This document shows positions 56,175 to 64,000 of a stretch of DNA of 64,000 nucleotides, piece after piece. Position 1 is the first letter of the stretch, and the number at the start of each line of letters is the position of its first letter. The notes under the pieces were generated by a model, which was not told the origin of the DNA, ran no database searches, and worked only from the letters and a program-made list of their open reading frames with translations. A program made the position numbers and the translations under genes. This stretch comes from Tepidiforma flava (GTDB lineage Bacteria > Chloroflexota > Dehalococcoidia > Tepidiformales > Tepidiformaceae), in NCBI RefSeq assembly GCF_027594505.1, contig NZ_CP115149.1:372001-436000 (forward strand), read 5' to 3'.

Positions 56175-57101
56175 TCACCCGTAGTTGACGCGGCGCTCGA
56201 GGAAGCGGACCTGGAGGAGCGTCACGCCGAGGAGGATGAAGAAGAGGACGGTCGCGACGGTGGAGGCATCGCCGACGCGGAAGCGCACGAAGGCCTCTTC
56301 GTACACCTGGTAGACCATGGTCTTGGTGGCATCGAGCGGCCCGCCGGCCGTCATGACGCTGATGATGTCGAAGGCCTGCATGGAGCTGAGCATGGTGGTG
56401 ACGAGGAGGAAGAAGGTCATAGGCGAGAGCTGGGGAGCGTGACGTGCCAGAAGCGCGCCAGGGGCCCGCGCCGTCGACGCGGGCAGCTTCGTAAAGTTCG
56501 CGGGGGATGGTTTGGAGGCCGGCGAGGTAGATGACGGTGGCGTAGCCGAGGTTCTTCCGGTGTAGACGATGATGACCATCGGCATGGCCCAGTTCGGGTC
56601 GTTGTACCAGTTGGGCGACGGGAGCCCGAGGCGGCCGAGGAGGGCGGATACGAGGCCGAAGCGGGGGTCGAAGATGAAGAGCCAGATGATGCCGATGGCG
56701 GCGCCGCCGAGGACGTAGGGGGCGAAGAGAACGGTTCGGGCGGCGTTGCGGCCGCGGAGGCGGAGGTTGAGGAGGAGGGCGAGGCCGAGGCCGATGGCCA
56801 TCGTCGTGCCGACGGTGGCGGCGGTGAAGACGAGGGTATTGCGGATGATGTAGCGCGACGTCGGGTCGGTGAAGTAGTCGGAATAATTCTCGAACCCGAC
56901 CCACGTCTTCTGCGGCGAAATGAGGTCCCAGTCGTAGAACGAAAGCCGGATGCTTTCGACGAGCGGACGGTAGGTAAAAAGGATCAGCAGGGTGATATTC
57001 GGCGCGATGAACAGGAGGAAGAGAAGGTACGGAAGCAGGCGCTGGAATCGGCGCGGCGCCGCGGGATGTGGTGCTGCGTGAGCCATGAGCGGGATGGTCA
57101 C
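56175..57101 (-). CDS. Sugar ABC transporter permease, UgpA/MalF type (two frameshifts)
   Basis: About 309 residues. [61 protein letters not shown], then [24 protein letters not shown] (EAA coupling helix) around breaks near 56565 and 56440, and [15 protein letters not shown]. First gene of the importer operon. Start GTG at 57101 or ATG at 57086; the second removes only five residues. Confidence 0.92.
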   Translation of the reverse strand: MTIPLMAHAAPHPAAPRRFQRLLPYLLFLLFIAPNITLLILFTYRPLVESIRLSFYDWDLISPQKTWVGFENYSDYFTDPTSRYIIRNTLVFTAATVGTTMAIGLGLALLLNLRLRGRNAARTVLFAPYVLGGAAIGIIWLFIFDPRFGLVSALLGRLGLPSPNWYNDPNWAMPMVIIVYTGRTSATPPSSTSPASKPSPANFTKLPASTARAPGALLARHAPQLSPMTFFLLVTTMLSSMQAFDIISVMTAGGPLDATKTMVYQVYEEAFVRFRVGDASTVATVLFFILLGVTLLQVRFLERRVNYG

Positions 57102-57186
57102 GCTGCTGGTTTAACCGGGATGGAACGGTGCATGAACGAATCGCGATCAGGTTCGAGGCGCGCTTTACGTCCTGTTCATCGTTCGA

Positions 57187-57207
57187 CAATCGATTGCAAA
57201 CCGTTGC
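57187..57207. promoter_or_regulatory. Overlapping palindromes in the importer / glycosidase gap
   Basis: CAATCGATTG (57187-57196), a perfect 10-bp palindrome, runs into GCAAACCGTTGC (57196-57207), whose GCAA/TTGC arms and central CG resemble LacI-family sugar operators. It sits 18-38 bases before the glycosidase ATG in a 123-base gap. No LacI gene is in the window. Confidence 0.4.
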
Positions 57208-57224
57208 GCCGGACGCTGGCAGGC

Positions 57225-59130
57225 ATGGCATTCGAACGCGCGGAACGGGGCAGCGGGCAGGGGCCGGGGCTGATCGTCCCGGCGTACTACTGGGCCGGGA
57301 ACGGCAGCATGGTGATCCACCGGCTGAAGGGCTTCGGGCGGCCGGTGGACGGCGAGGCGTACCTGCGGGCCTACGAGCCGGAGCGGCTTCGGTGGCTGCG
57401 GGACCGGGCCGGGGTGACGTGCGTGTTCCTCAGCTACAACTGGGGCTTCCGCCGGAGCTGGAGGCAGAGGACTGGCGGGCGTTCGAACGCGCGGCGCGGA
57501 CATGCCGCGACCTCGGGATGCAGGCGGCGGCGTACATCCAGCCTTCGAACGCGGCAGCCTCGGGGTCGTTCGCGCGCAAGGGCTGGTACGCGCTGACGCC
57601 GAAGGGGAAGCGCATCCCGTACTACAACGGGCGGTTCTTCACCTGCCTGAACGACCCGGAGTGGAGGGAGTGGGTGTTCGAGCGGTGCATGGACGCCTGC
57701 CGCCGGGGCGCCGACGTGCTGTTCTTCGACAACTGCGCGTTCGGGGGAATGCCGATTCCTCTGTCGCGCGACTACACGGCGTTTGCCGGCTGCGCATGCG
57801 GGCGGTGCCGGGAGCGGTTCGCGGCGTGGCAGGAGCGGCAGGGACTGACGCCGCTGGAGCTGCCGCGGCTGTTCCGGCCGGCGCGGGACGAGGCGGCGCG
57901 GCGGTTCGCGCGGTGGCGGGCAGAGACACTGACGGGGTTCCTCCGCGGCATCGTGGAAGACGTGCGGCTCGCCTACCCCGGCACGAAGTTCGTCACCAAC
58001 ACGGTGGGCGGGGTGAACGTGAACACGTTCAACGTGTTCGGCGCCGACCTGCCGGCGATCGCCTCGTTCATGGACTGGCTGTTCGTGGAGAACCTGCAAT
58101 CGCCGCGGTGCGACGGGCCGCGGCTGGTCCAGAACGCGGGGACGTACGGGCTGCTCCGGGCGCTGCGGCCGGGGGCGCCGGCGCTGAGCATCGCGTACGA
58201 GCGGGGTATCGGGGTGGACGGGCCGCCGGCGCCGGCGGTGTTCGCGCGGATCGCGGCCGAGGGCTTCGCGGCCGGGGGAACGCCGGTGCTGCGGGCGGGG
58301 GAATACATCCGCGAGGGGAAGTGGTCGCTGCTGCAGCCCGGTGCCGACGACCGCCGGCTCGAGGCGTTCGGGCGGGTCGCTGCGGCGTACGCAGCGCTGC
58401 TGCGCGCCGGCGGCGAGCGGCGGGAGGCCGCGCGGGTGGGCGTGTACGTGCCCGACGCGGTCGGCTGGGGCGGGGACCTCTACCCGGGGAGCGGCGACGA
58501 TTACCTCGCGGTCATCCAGGCGCTCGTGGGGGCGGGGATCCCGTTCCGGGTCATCGGCGAGCGGAATGAGCCGTGCGACCTCGGCTGCCTGCTCGTGCCG
58601 GCGAGCGCGGAGCCGCCGGCGTGGTTCAGCGGGAGGGTGATGCGGTTCGCCGAGCTGGGGCTGCGGATGCCGCGGTCGCGGCCGTTCCGCTGGTTCGGCG
58701 GGCCGCTGGAGCCGGCGGTCCGGGTGCTCGGGCCGCGAGTGGTCGACGGCTACTACAGCCGGGTGCACGTGCGGCGGTTCGTGGACCGGCTGGACCTGCT
58801 GTTCCGGCTGGTCTTCGGCGGGCGGTTCGAGCGGGTGCCGATGCGAGAGGATGCGGCGCGCTTGCTGGCGGCGACGAACCCGGTGCAGGTCGAACTTTCG
58901 GGCCCCGGGTACGTCCACCTGTGGGAGAGCGAACGCGGGTTCGAAGTCCACCTCGTGAACTACGGGGACGCGCCGCTGCGGGCGGAGGTGCGGGGCGGCC
59001 GGGGACGCGGTTGCGGGTGGAGGGCGACGGCCGCGCCGGGCCGGGCGGCCGGTTGGAGGTGGGGGTGTACGCGATTGCGGTGCTGGAGCGCGCGGCGGAG
59101 CGGGAGCGGCTGGCGGCGGCGGCGAGGTGA
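57225..59130 (+). CDS. Putative glycoside hydrolase, TIM-barrel, GHL6-like (two frameshifts)
   Basis: About 636 residues, probably cytoplasmic (no signal peptide). A barrel is suggested by [62 protein letters not shown] (likely acidic residue on strand 4), the [10 protein letters not shown] knuckle, [16 protein letters not shown], and a C-terminal beta-rich part. Breaks near 57450 and 59005. Divergent from a sugar importer, so the imported sugar or glycan is the likely substrate. The hypothetical-glycosidase-6 assignment is from pattern memory and tentative. Confidence 0.7.
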
Positions 59131-60064
59131 GCCTGCGGACGGCGGCGCTGGCGCCGCGCGGCGGCAGTCGGGGCGCTGGGGTTCGCCGCCGTCGTGGCGG
59201 CGCGGGAGATTGCGGCAAGCCACCGGGGCTGGGCGCTGGACGCGCTCGGGTGGGCGGCAGTGCTGATGGCGGCACAGGTCGTGCTGCTGGCCGCCGGGTG
59301 GCGGGCGATCGGCCGCAGCCACTGGCCGCCGGGAGAGCGCTGGACGTGGCTGCGGTCGTTCGCGCACGGCTGGGCGGCGCGGTACGTGCCGGGGCCGCCG
59401 ACGGGGCCGGCGGGCAAGTACCTCGCCCTGCGCGACGCGGGCATGACGGTGCCGGCGGCGGCGGCGCTCCTGTGGGTGGACCAGGTGCTGTCGCTGGCGG
59501 CGGGGTCGCGGTGCCGGCGGCGCTGGCGGTGCCGGCCTTCGGCGCTGGGTGGCTGTGGGCGGCGGCGCCGGCAGCCGCCTGCGCGCTGGCGCTCGCCGGG
59601 GCGGGGGCCCGGCCGGGGCTGGTGCGGCGGGTGAGCGGGCGGTTCGGGCCGCGGGGCGAACGCGAAGGGGCCGCGGTCGCCCCGCGCGATGCCGCGGCAG
59701 GGTTCGCGGCGTACACCGGGGCAGCGTTGCTCGCCGGGCTGGCGTTCCACGTCACCGCCGTGGTGGTGAGCCCATGGCCGCTTTCGCGGTGGGAGGAAGG
59801 GGTGCTGGTGTTCTCGCTGGCGAGCCTTGCCGGGTACGTTACACCGTTCGCCCTGTCGGGCGCGGGAGTCCGCGAGAGCATCATCGTGGCGCTGCTGGGC
59901 GGGACGCTCGGGGCGCCGGCCGCGCTGACGGTCGCGGTGGTGGCGCGGGCGACGGCGGTGCTGGTCGATGCCGTGCTGCTGGCGGGCGCCTACGGGGCAG
60001 GCTGGCTGGCGCGGGGGCTTCGCGGCGCCACTCAGCCGCCACGGCATCGAACAGGCGCGCGTAG
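59127..60064 (+). CDS. Flippase-like membrane protein, LPG-synthase TM (UPF0104) type (two or more frameshifts)
   Basis: About 310 residues with seven or eight spans. GWAAVLMAAQVVLLAAGWRA, then WLRSFAHGWAARYVPGPPTGPAGKY (the RYxPG mark of this family), LLWVDQVLSLAAG, and late VFSLASLAGYVTPFALSGAGVRES (GxxxPxxPGGxGxRE-like block). Breaks near 59165 and 59510. The GTG overlaps the glycosidase stop. The 3' end is unclear and runs into the convergent GT4 gene; 60064 is one possible stop. It may move lipid-linked sugars. Confidence 0.75.
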
Positions 60065-61045
60065 TCGGCGGCAACGTCGGCCCAGGAGCGGACGCGGGGG
60101 CGGGGACGGGGCGGGGCGGCGAGCTCGTCGGCGACGGCGCGGGCCCGTGCCGCCGGGTCGGCGGGGGAACCAGCCGCGCGCCGCAGAGGCGGGCCATATC
60201 GACGAGGCCTTCGAGGCCGGCGACGAGGACGGGGAGCCCGGCGGCGGCGGCTTCCGCGGGGGCGATGCCGAAGCCTTCCGGGCGGCCGGGCACGGGGATG
60301 TTCGGCGCGACGAAGAGGTCGGCGCAGGCGTACAGGGCATCGAGGCGGTCCGGCGGGAGGGCGCCGAGGAGGCAGAGCCGGGGTTCGCGGCCGGCGAGGG
60401 CGCGGAGCCGCGGCGCCTCGGGGCCTTCGCCGACGACGGCGAAGGTGACGCCGGACGGCAGCAGCGGCAGGACGTGCGCGGCGAACCAGGCGGCGCCTTT
60501 CCGTTCGACGAGCCGGCCGGTCGTGACGAGCAGGGCCCGCCGCGCGGGAGGCCGAGGGCGGCGCGCTGCGGACGGGTCCGGCGCGCGGCGGATGCGGGCG
60601 AAGCGGCCGGCATCGACGCCGTTCAGGATGACACGGGGCCGGAACCCGCAGCGGGCTTCGACTTCGTCGGCGGTGTAGCTGCTGACGGCGACGACGCGCC
60701 CCGGGCCGAGCCAGCGTAGCGCCGAGCGGACGAGCGCGCCGTAGCCGGGGAACGGGCGGGTGACATCCTGCCCGTGGACGGTGACGACGGCGGGGCGGCG
60801 GCGAGGAATTCGACGAGCGGCGCGGCGAGCGCGAGGAGGCCGTCGCCGAGGTGGACGGCATCGACGCGGCCGCGGAGGCTGAAGACGCGCCACGCAGCGG
60901 CAGGAAGGAACAGGGGCAGCCACCGCTGGCCGCGGCGGAGGGCGCAGACCTCGGCCGGGCGGGGGAAGTGGCCCGTGAGCTGGCGCGAGAACTCCTCCAT
61001 GCCCCCGATGGCAGGCGGGTATTTGCGGGTGACGAACAGGATCAC
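60032..61045 (-). CDS. Glycosyltransferase family 4 (three frameshifts)
   Basis: GT-B enzyme of about 338 residues. N-terminus ILFVTRKYPPAIGGMEEFSRQL (Gly loop), VVTVHGQDVTRPFPGYGALV, VVAVSSYTADEVEARCG, VILNGVDAGRFA; the second half has VTTGRLVERKGAAWF, FAVVGEGPEAPRLRALAG and NIPVPGRPEGFGIAPAEAAAAGLPVLV (donor site with the EGFGI..E motif). Breaks near 60795, 60170 and 60040. GTG at 61043-61045 is chosen by family N-terminus. Divergent from the dehydrogenase gene; donor and acceptor unknown. Confidence 0.87.
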
Positions 61046-61065
61046 GGTGCGAGTGAAGCGGGTAA

Positions 61066-61126
61066 ACGTGAACGGACGGATCCGGGACGGCGATTCCTTA
61101 ACGGTCCGTTCGCGGGACGTGAACGG
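61066..61126. promoter_or_regulatory. Repeated AACGG elements in a divergent promoter
   Basis: ACGTGAACGG occurs at 61066-61075 and 61117-61126, 51 bases apart (about five DNA turns), on either side of the palindrome AACGGTCCGTT (61100-61110). In all there are three AACGG and one CCGTT within 60 bases. Confidence 0.45.
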
Positions 61127-61176
61127 CACGACAACCGGGGCGGGGTACTCCTGAAGGAACCGAAACAGGAGCACCC

Positions 61177-62485
61177 ATGGTGACTGGCGAACGGGTCCTG
61201 GTGATTGGCGTCGGGCGGATCGGGGCGGTGACGGCGATTGGGCTGGCGCATTTGCTGCACGACGTCACGGGCGTCGACACAAACGCGGAGCGGGTGGAGG
61301 AGCTGCGGGCGGGGCGGCTGCGGGAGGCGGAGCCGGGGCTGCGGGCAGCGCTCAAGAGCGCCCTCCGGCTGCGGCAGCTGCGGTTCGAGCGGGCGGTGGC
61401 GCCGGGCGACCACGACGTCACGTTCCTGTGCGTCGACACGCCGCCGCTGCCCGGCGGCGAACCGGACCTGCGGCAGCTCTTCGCGGCCGGGGAGTTCGCG
61501 GCGCGGGTGACGGCGCGGGGCGGGGTCGTCGTCACGCGGTCGACGGTGCCGCCGGGGACGGGCGACCGGCTGGAGGCAGCGCTCCGGGCGGCGGGGCGGC
61601 GGGATCTCGCAGTGGTGCACGTGCCCGAGTTCCTGCGGGAGGGCCGGGCATGGGAGGACTTCCGCGAACCGGACCGGGTGGCGATCGGCGCGAACGACCC
61701 GGCAGCGGGCGAGCGCGTGGCGCGGCTGTTCACGGACATCGCGGCGCCGGTGTACCGGATGGACCGGGTGACGGCGGAGCTCGCGAAGTACGCGGCGAAC
61801 GCCTACCTCGCGACGGCGGTGAGCTTCGCGAACGAGATGGCCGACCTCGCGGCCTGCTTCGGGGCCGACACCGACCGGCTGTTCGAGGTGCTAAAGGCGG
61901 ACCGGCGCATCGGGCGGGAGGCCTACCTCGGGCCGGGGCTCGGGTTCGGGGGCACTGCCTGCCGAAGGACACGGCGGCGCTCGAGTACGTCGCGGCGGCG
62001 CGGGGCATCGAGCTGCACCAGCTGCGGGCGACCATCCGGGTGAACGCGCTGCGGGTGGAGCGCGCGGCGGAGTGGCTCGCGCAGGCGCTCGAGGGGCTCG
62101 AAGGGCGGACGGTCGCACTGCTGGGGCTGGCCTTCAAACCGGGGACGGACGACCTGCGGGCCTCGCCGGCGCTGGCGCTGGCCGGGGAGCTCCGGGCGCG
62201 GGGCGCGGCGGTGCGCGGGTTCGACCCGCTGGTGCGGGGCGCCGAGGGGCTGGAATGCCCGGGGACGCTGCCGGCGGCGCTGGACGGGGCGGACGCCGTG
62301 GTGGCGGCGCACCGCGCAGACTGGGTGCGCGCCATCGACCCGGGGTCGGCGGCCGCGCTGATGCGGCGGCTGGTCGCGTTCGATGCGCCGGGGCGCTCGA
62401 CCACGCGGCCTGGACCGCGGCCGGCTTCGCGACGAACCGCTGCCCGCGGGTAGCCGCACGGGCGGGCGAAGGGGCCGAGCGGTGA
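61177..62485 (+). CDS. UDP-glucose/GDP-mannose dehydrogenase family protein (two frameshifts)
   Basis: NAD-dependent oxidation of a sugar nucleotide to the uronic acid; about 436 residues. NAD loop VLVIGVGRIGAVTAIGLAH, then FLCVDTPPLPGG and RSTVPPGTGDRL; the middle AELAKYAANAYLATAVSFANEM has the catalytic Lys. The active Cys is in GLGFGGTACLPKDTAAL, across a break near 61955. The C-terminus is LGLAFKPGTDDLRASPALAL, then a break near 62395 to ALDHAAWTAAGF. AGGAG precedes the ATG by 6 bases. The TGA overlaps the next GTG. The GRIG in place of GYVG in the NAD loop is unusual. Confidence 0.9.
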
Positions 62486-63619
62486 GGCTGCTCATCGCGA
62501 CCGATTCGTTCCCGCCGAAGATCGACGGGGTTTCGGACACCGCGGCGACGGTCGCGCGGGTGCTCGGCCAGCTCGGCCACACGCCGCGGGTGGTCGCGCC
62601 GGCGCCGGGGCCGCGCTGCGTCGAGCGAGCGCAGGTTGCGCGGATCCGGTCGCTGCCGGCGCCGCTCTATCCGAGCTGCGGCTGGGGTGGGAGTTCGACC
62701 GGGTGGTTCGCATCGCGCGGGCGCGGTGGGACGGGGCGATCGTGCTGACGCCCGGGCCGATCGGGGCGACGGCGGCGCTGGCGCTGCCCCGGGGCACGCC
62801 GCTCCTCAACATCTACACGACAGACATCCCGCGGTACCTGCGGACGTACGGCATGCACCGGTTCGTCAGCCCGGCGACGTGGCTGCTGCGGCGAATGGCC
62901 GAGCGTTCGGTGCGGACGCTCTGCCCGACCCGCTTCGTGCAGGAGGAGCTGGCGGCGCTCGGCTTTCCGCGCCTCGAGGTGTGGGGGCGCGGCGTCGATA
63001 CCGCGCTGTTCCACCCGGGGCGGCGGAGCGCGATGATGCGGGAGCGGCTGACGGGCGGGGAGCCCTGGAAGCCGCTGGTGCTGTATGTGGGTCGGCTGGC
63101 GAAGGAGAAGCGGGTCGAACAGCTGGCGGAGGTGCTCGACGGGAACCCGGGCGCGCGCCGGCGCTCGTCGGCGACGGGCCGGAGCGGGGACGGCTCGAGG
63201 CGCTGTTCGCGGGCCGGCCGGCCGTCTTTACGGGCTACCTGCGGGGCATCGAGCTGGCGGAGGCGTTCGCCTCGGCGGACGTCTTCGTCTTCCCCAGCGC
63301 GACGGACACGTTCGGGCAGGTGGTGCTGCAGGCGATGGCGAGCGGCGTGCCGCCGGTGGTGGGGACGGGCTCGGCGACGGCGGAGCTGGTGCCGGCGGGG
63401 GTGTGCGGCCTGCACGTCGCGCCCGGGCGGCCCGGGGCGCTGGCGGCGGCGGTGCGGCGGCTCATCGAGGACGAAGCGATGCGGCGCTCGATGGGGCTGG
63501 CGGCCTCGGAGTATGCGCGGCGGTTTTCGTGGCAGGCGCTGGTGCTGCGGCTGGTGGAGCTGCTGGCGCCGGGGGACGCGCCGGGGCCGGTCGACGTTCC
63601 CCGTTCGTTCGCGAAGTGA
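62482..63619 (+). CDS. Glycosyltransferase family 4, SQD2/MgtA-like (two frameshifts)
   Basis: About 379 residues. RLLIATDSFPPKIDGVSDTAA, NIYTTDIPRYLRTYGMHRFV, VWGRGVDTALFHPGRRS, VLYVGRLAKEKRVEQLAEVL, ALVGDGPERGRLEALF, and SADVFVFPSATDTFGQVVLQAMASGVPPVV. The pattern YTTDIPxYLRxYG with TDTFGQVVLQAMASG is typical of glycosyltransferases that put sugar on diacylglycerol. Breaks near 62690 and 63165. Coupled to the dehydrogenase, so a uronic acid is a plausible donor (glucuronosyl-diacylglycerol); this is inference. Confidence 0.88.
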
Positions 63620-63626
63620 GGCGGCG

Positions 63627-63728
63627 TCAGTCCGGAGCGGCGGGCGTGAGGAGCTCGGAGGCGTCGCTGAGGAGCGAAACGAGCCAGGCGAACCCGGAGG
63701 CCACGAGCAGCGCAGCGATCAGCTTCAT
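63627..63728 (-). CDS. Possible 33-residue membrane peptide
   Basis: MKLIAALLVASGFAWLVSLL followed by SDASELLTPAAPD. One span with a positive front and acidic tail. It lies 8 bases past the convergent GT4 stop, in a place otherwise empty. No clear ribosome site. Intact frame, but short frames of this kind occur by chance in GC-rich DNA. Confidence 0.35.
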   Translation of the reverse strand: MKLIAALLVASGFAWLVSLLSDASELLTPAAPD

Positions 63729-63751
63729 GCCCGGATCATCGGGTGCCGGCA

Positions 63752-64000
63752 TTAACACCCGTGGAAGACCGGCGGGGGCGCCGGTTCAGCGGCGCCATCG
63801 TCTTCGAGCGCGATGAAGGCGCGGAAGAGCTCGCGCTTCTTCTCGCGGTTGCGGTGCTCGGCGGTGAGCAGGCGGTCGAGGAAGCTGACGGCGGCGGCGA
63901 CATGGGGGCCTTTGTTGAGCATGACGCAATCGGCGCGGGTGGCCGCGGCGGCGTCGGTGATCTCGGGGCGGGCCGGCATGCCGTGGCGGGCGAGGGTTTC
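63752..64000 (-). CDS. pyk: Pyruvate kinase, C-terminal part (5' partial)
   Basis: Final 82 residues of pyruvate kinase; the start lies beyond the window. [20 protein letters not shown] followed by [15 protein letters not shown] matches the end of the catalytic barrel (EVTDAA...ECVMLNKGP). The tail [15 protein letters not shown] and an acidic-Pro end replace the usual allosteric C domain, so this may be a short form that ends soon after the barrel. Clean frame in the visible part. Confidence 0.88.
   Translation of the reverse strand, partial: ETLARHGMPARPEITDAAAATRADCVMLNKGPHVAAAVSFLDRLLTAEHRNREKKRELFRAFIALEDDGAAEPAPPPVFHGC

Noticed and set aside
57434-59884. 816-codon open frame antisense to the glycosidase and flippase genes
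   Set aside because: Composition is Pro/Arg/His noise, it has no motifs, and the plus strand carries conserved proteins. GC-rich DNA leaves antisense frames open.
63627-63728. Certain small membrane protein gene
   Set aside because: Kept only as a low-confidence entry: no ribosome site, and chance hydrophobic frames are frequent at this GC content.

Overview
The window is about 70% GC and carries no phage, insertion sequence or CRISPR array. It looks like a free-living thermophilic or mesophilic Chloroflexota, plausibly of the Tepidiforma/Dehalococcoidia type. That placement is an inference from gene content: a nickel superoxide dismutase, a 'YYY' family giant membrane protein known mainly from Chloroflexi and archaea, many single-gene leaderless promoters, and secreted proteins with Pro-Thr linkers. 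It was not computed.

The most important technical fact is that most genes longer than about 450 bases are broken by one or more single-base frameshifts. By my reading there are at least 70, usually in runs of G or C. Reading across each break restores a full-length conserved protein, and the restored stop codon usually falls in an ATGA or GTGA overlap with the next start. I read this as homopolymer undercalling in the assembly, not gene decay. Breakpoints are given with each gene, and all such entries are called as CDS over the restored span.

Layout: 1-282 is the end of a Xer recombinase. 286-5720 (minus) is acpS, NAD(P)HX repair enzyme, fabF, recJ and a lone Clp-N protein. 5843-8525 (plus) is folD, a YbaK-like deacylase, a UbiA-type prenyltransferase and an IscU/NifU scaffold. 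8658-9805 is a secreted CAP protein. 9810-12626 (minus) is the tldD-pmbA pair. 12697-14674 is an MFS exporter and a DEDDh exonuclease. 14671-16252 holds two envelope proteins of unknown role. 16281-18978 is a riboflavin operon (ribE-ribBA-ribH) under an FMN riboswitch. 18990-24444 holds a lipoprotein, a RING-SH3 membrane protein, ribokinase, a flavin reductase, a Nudix enzyme, an S26 protease like the nickel-SOD maturase, and a VOC protein. 24499-27765 is tig-clpP-clpX. 27838-31433 is a peptide-type ABC importer without ATPases. 31575-37357 holds aspS, a ModE-like regulator, a marR-phosphatase-methyltransferase operon, and midA with a peroxiredoxin.

37358-42265 is a giant GT-C plus YYY-domain membrane protein followed by a small HEXXH protein. 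42515-47107 holds gap, ybjQ, two very small genes, a HAD enzyme, a MobA-like transferase, a LysR regulator and two ferredoxins. Then come tRNA-Ala(CGC), a small zinc-ribbon gene and the ffh-rpsP-khpA-rimM group. 50316-51387 is nickel superoxide dismutase divergent from a peroxiredoxin. 51471-57101 is a sugar ABC importer with its own ATPase and an alcohol dehydrogenase, divergent from a putative glycosidase. 59127-63619 is a glycolipid or polysaccharide set (flippase-like protein, two GT4 enzymes, a UDP-glucose dehydrogenase type enzyme). The window closes in pyruvate kinase.

Two expression styles are visible. Many first genes have a TANNNT -10 box 6-8 bases before the start codon, which predicts leaderless mRNA. 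Downstream genes are coupled by 4-base stop-start overlaps. The FMN riboswitch appears to act by hiding the ribE start codon in a 12-bp helix.
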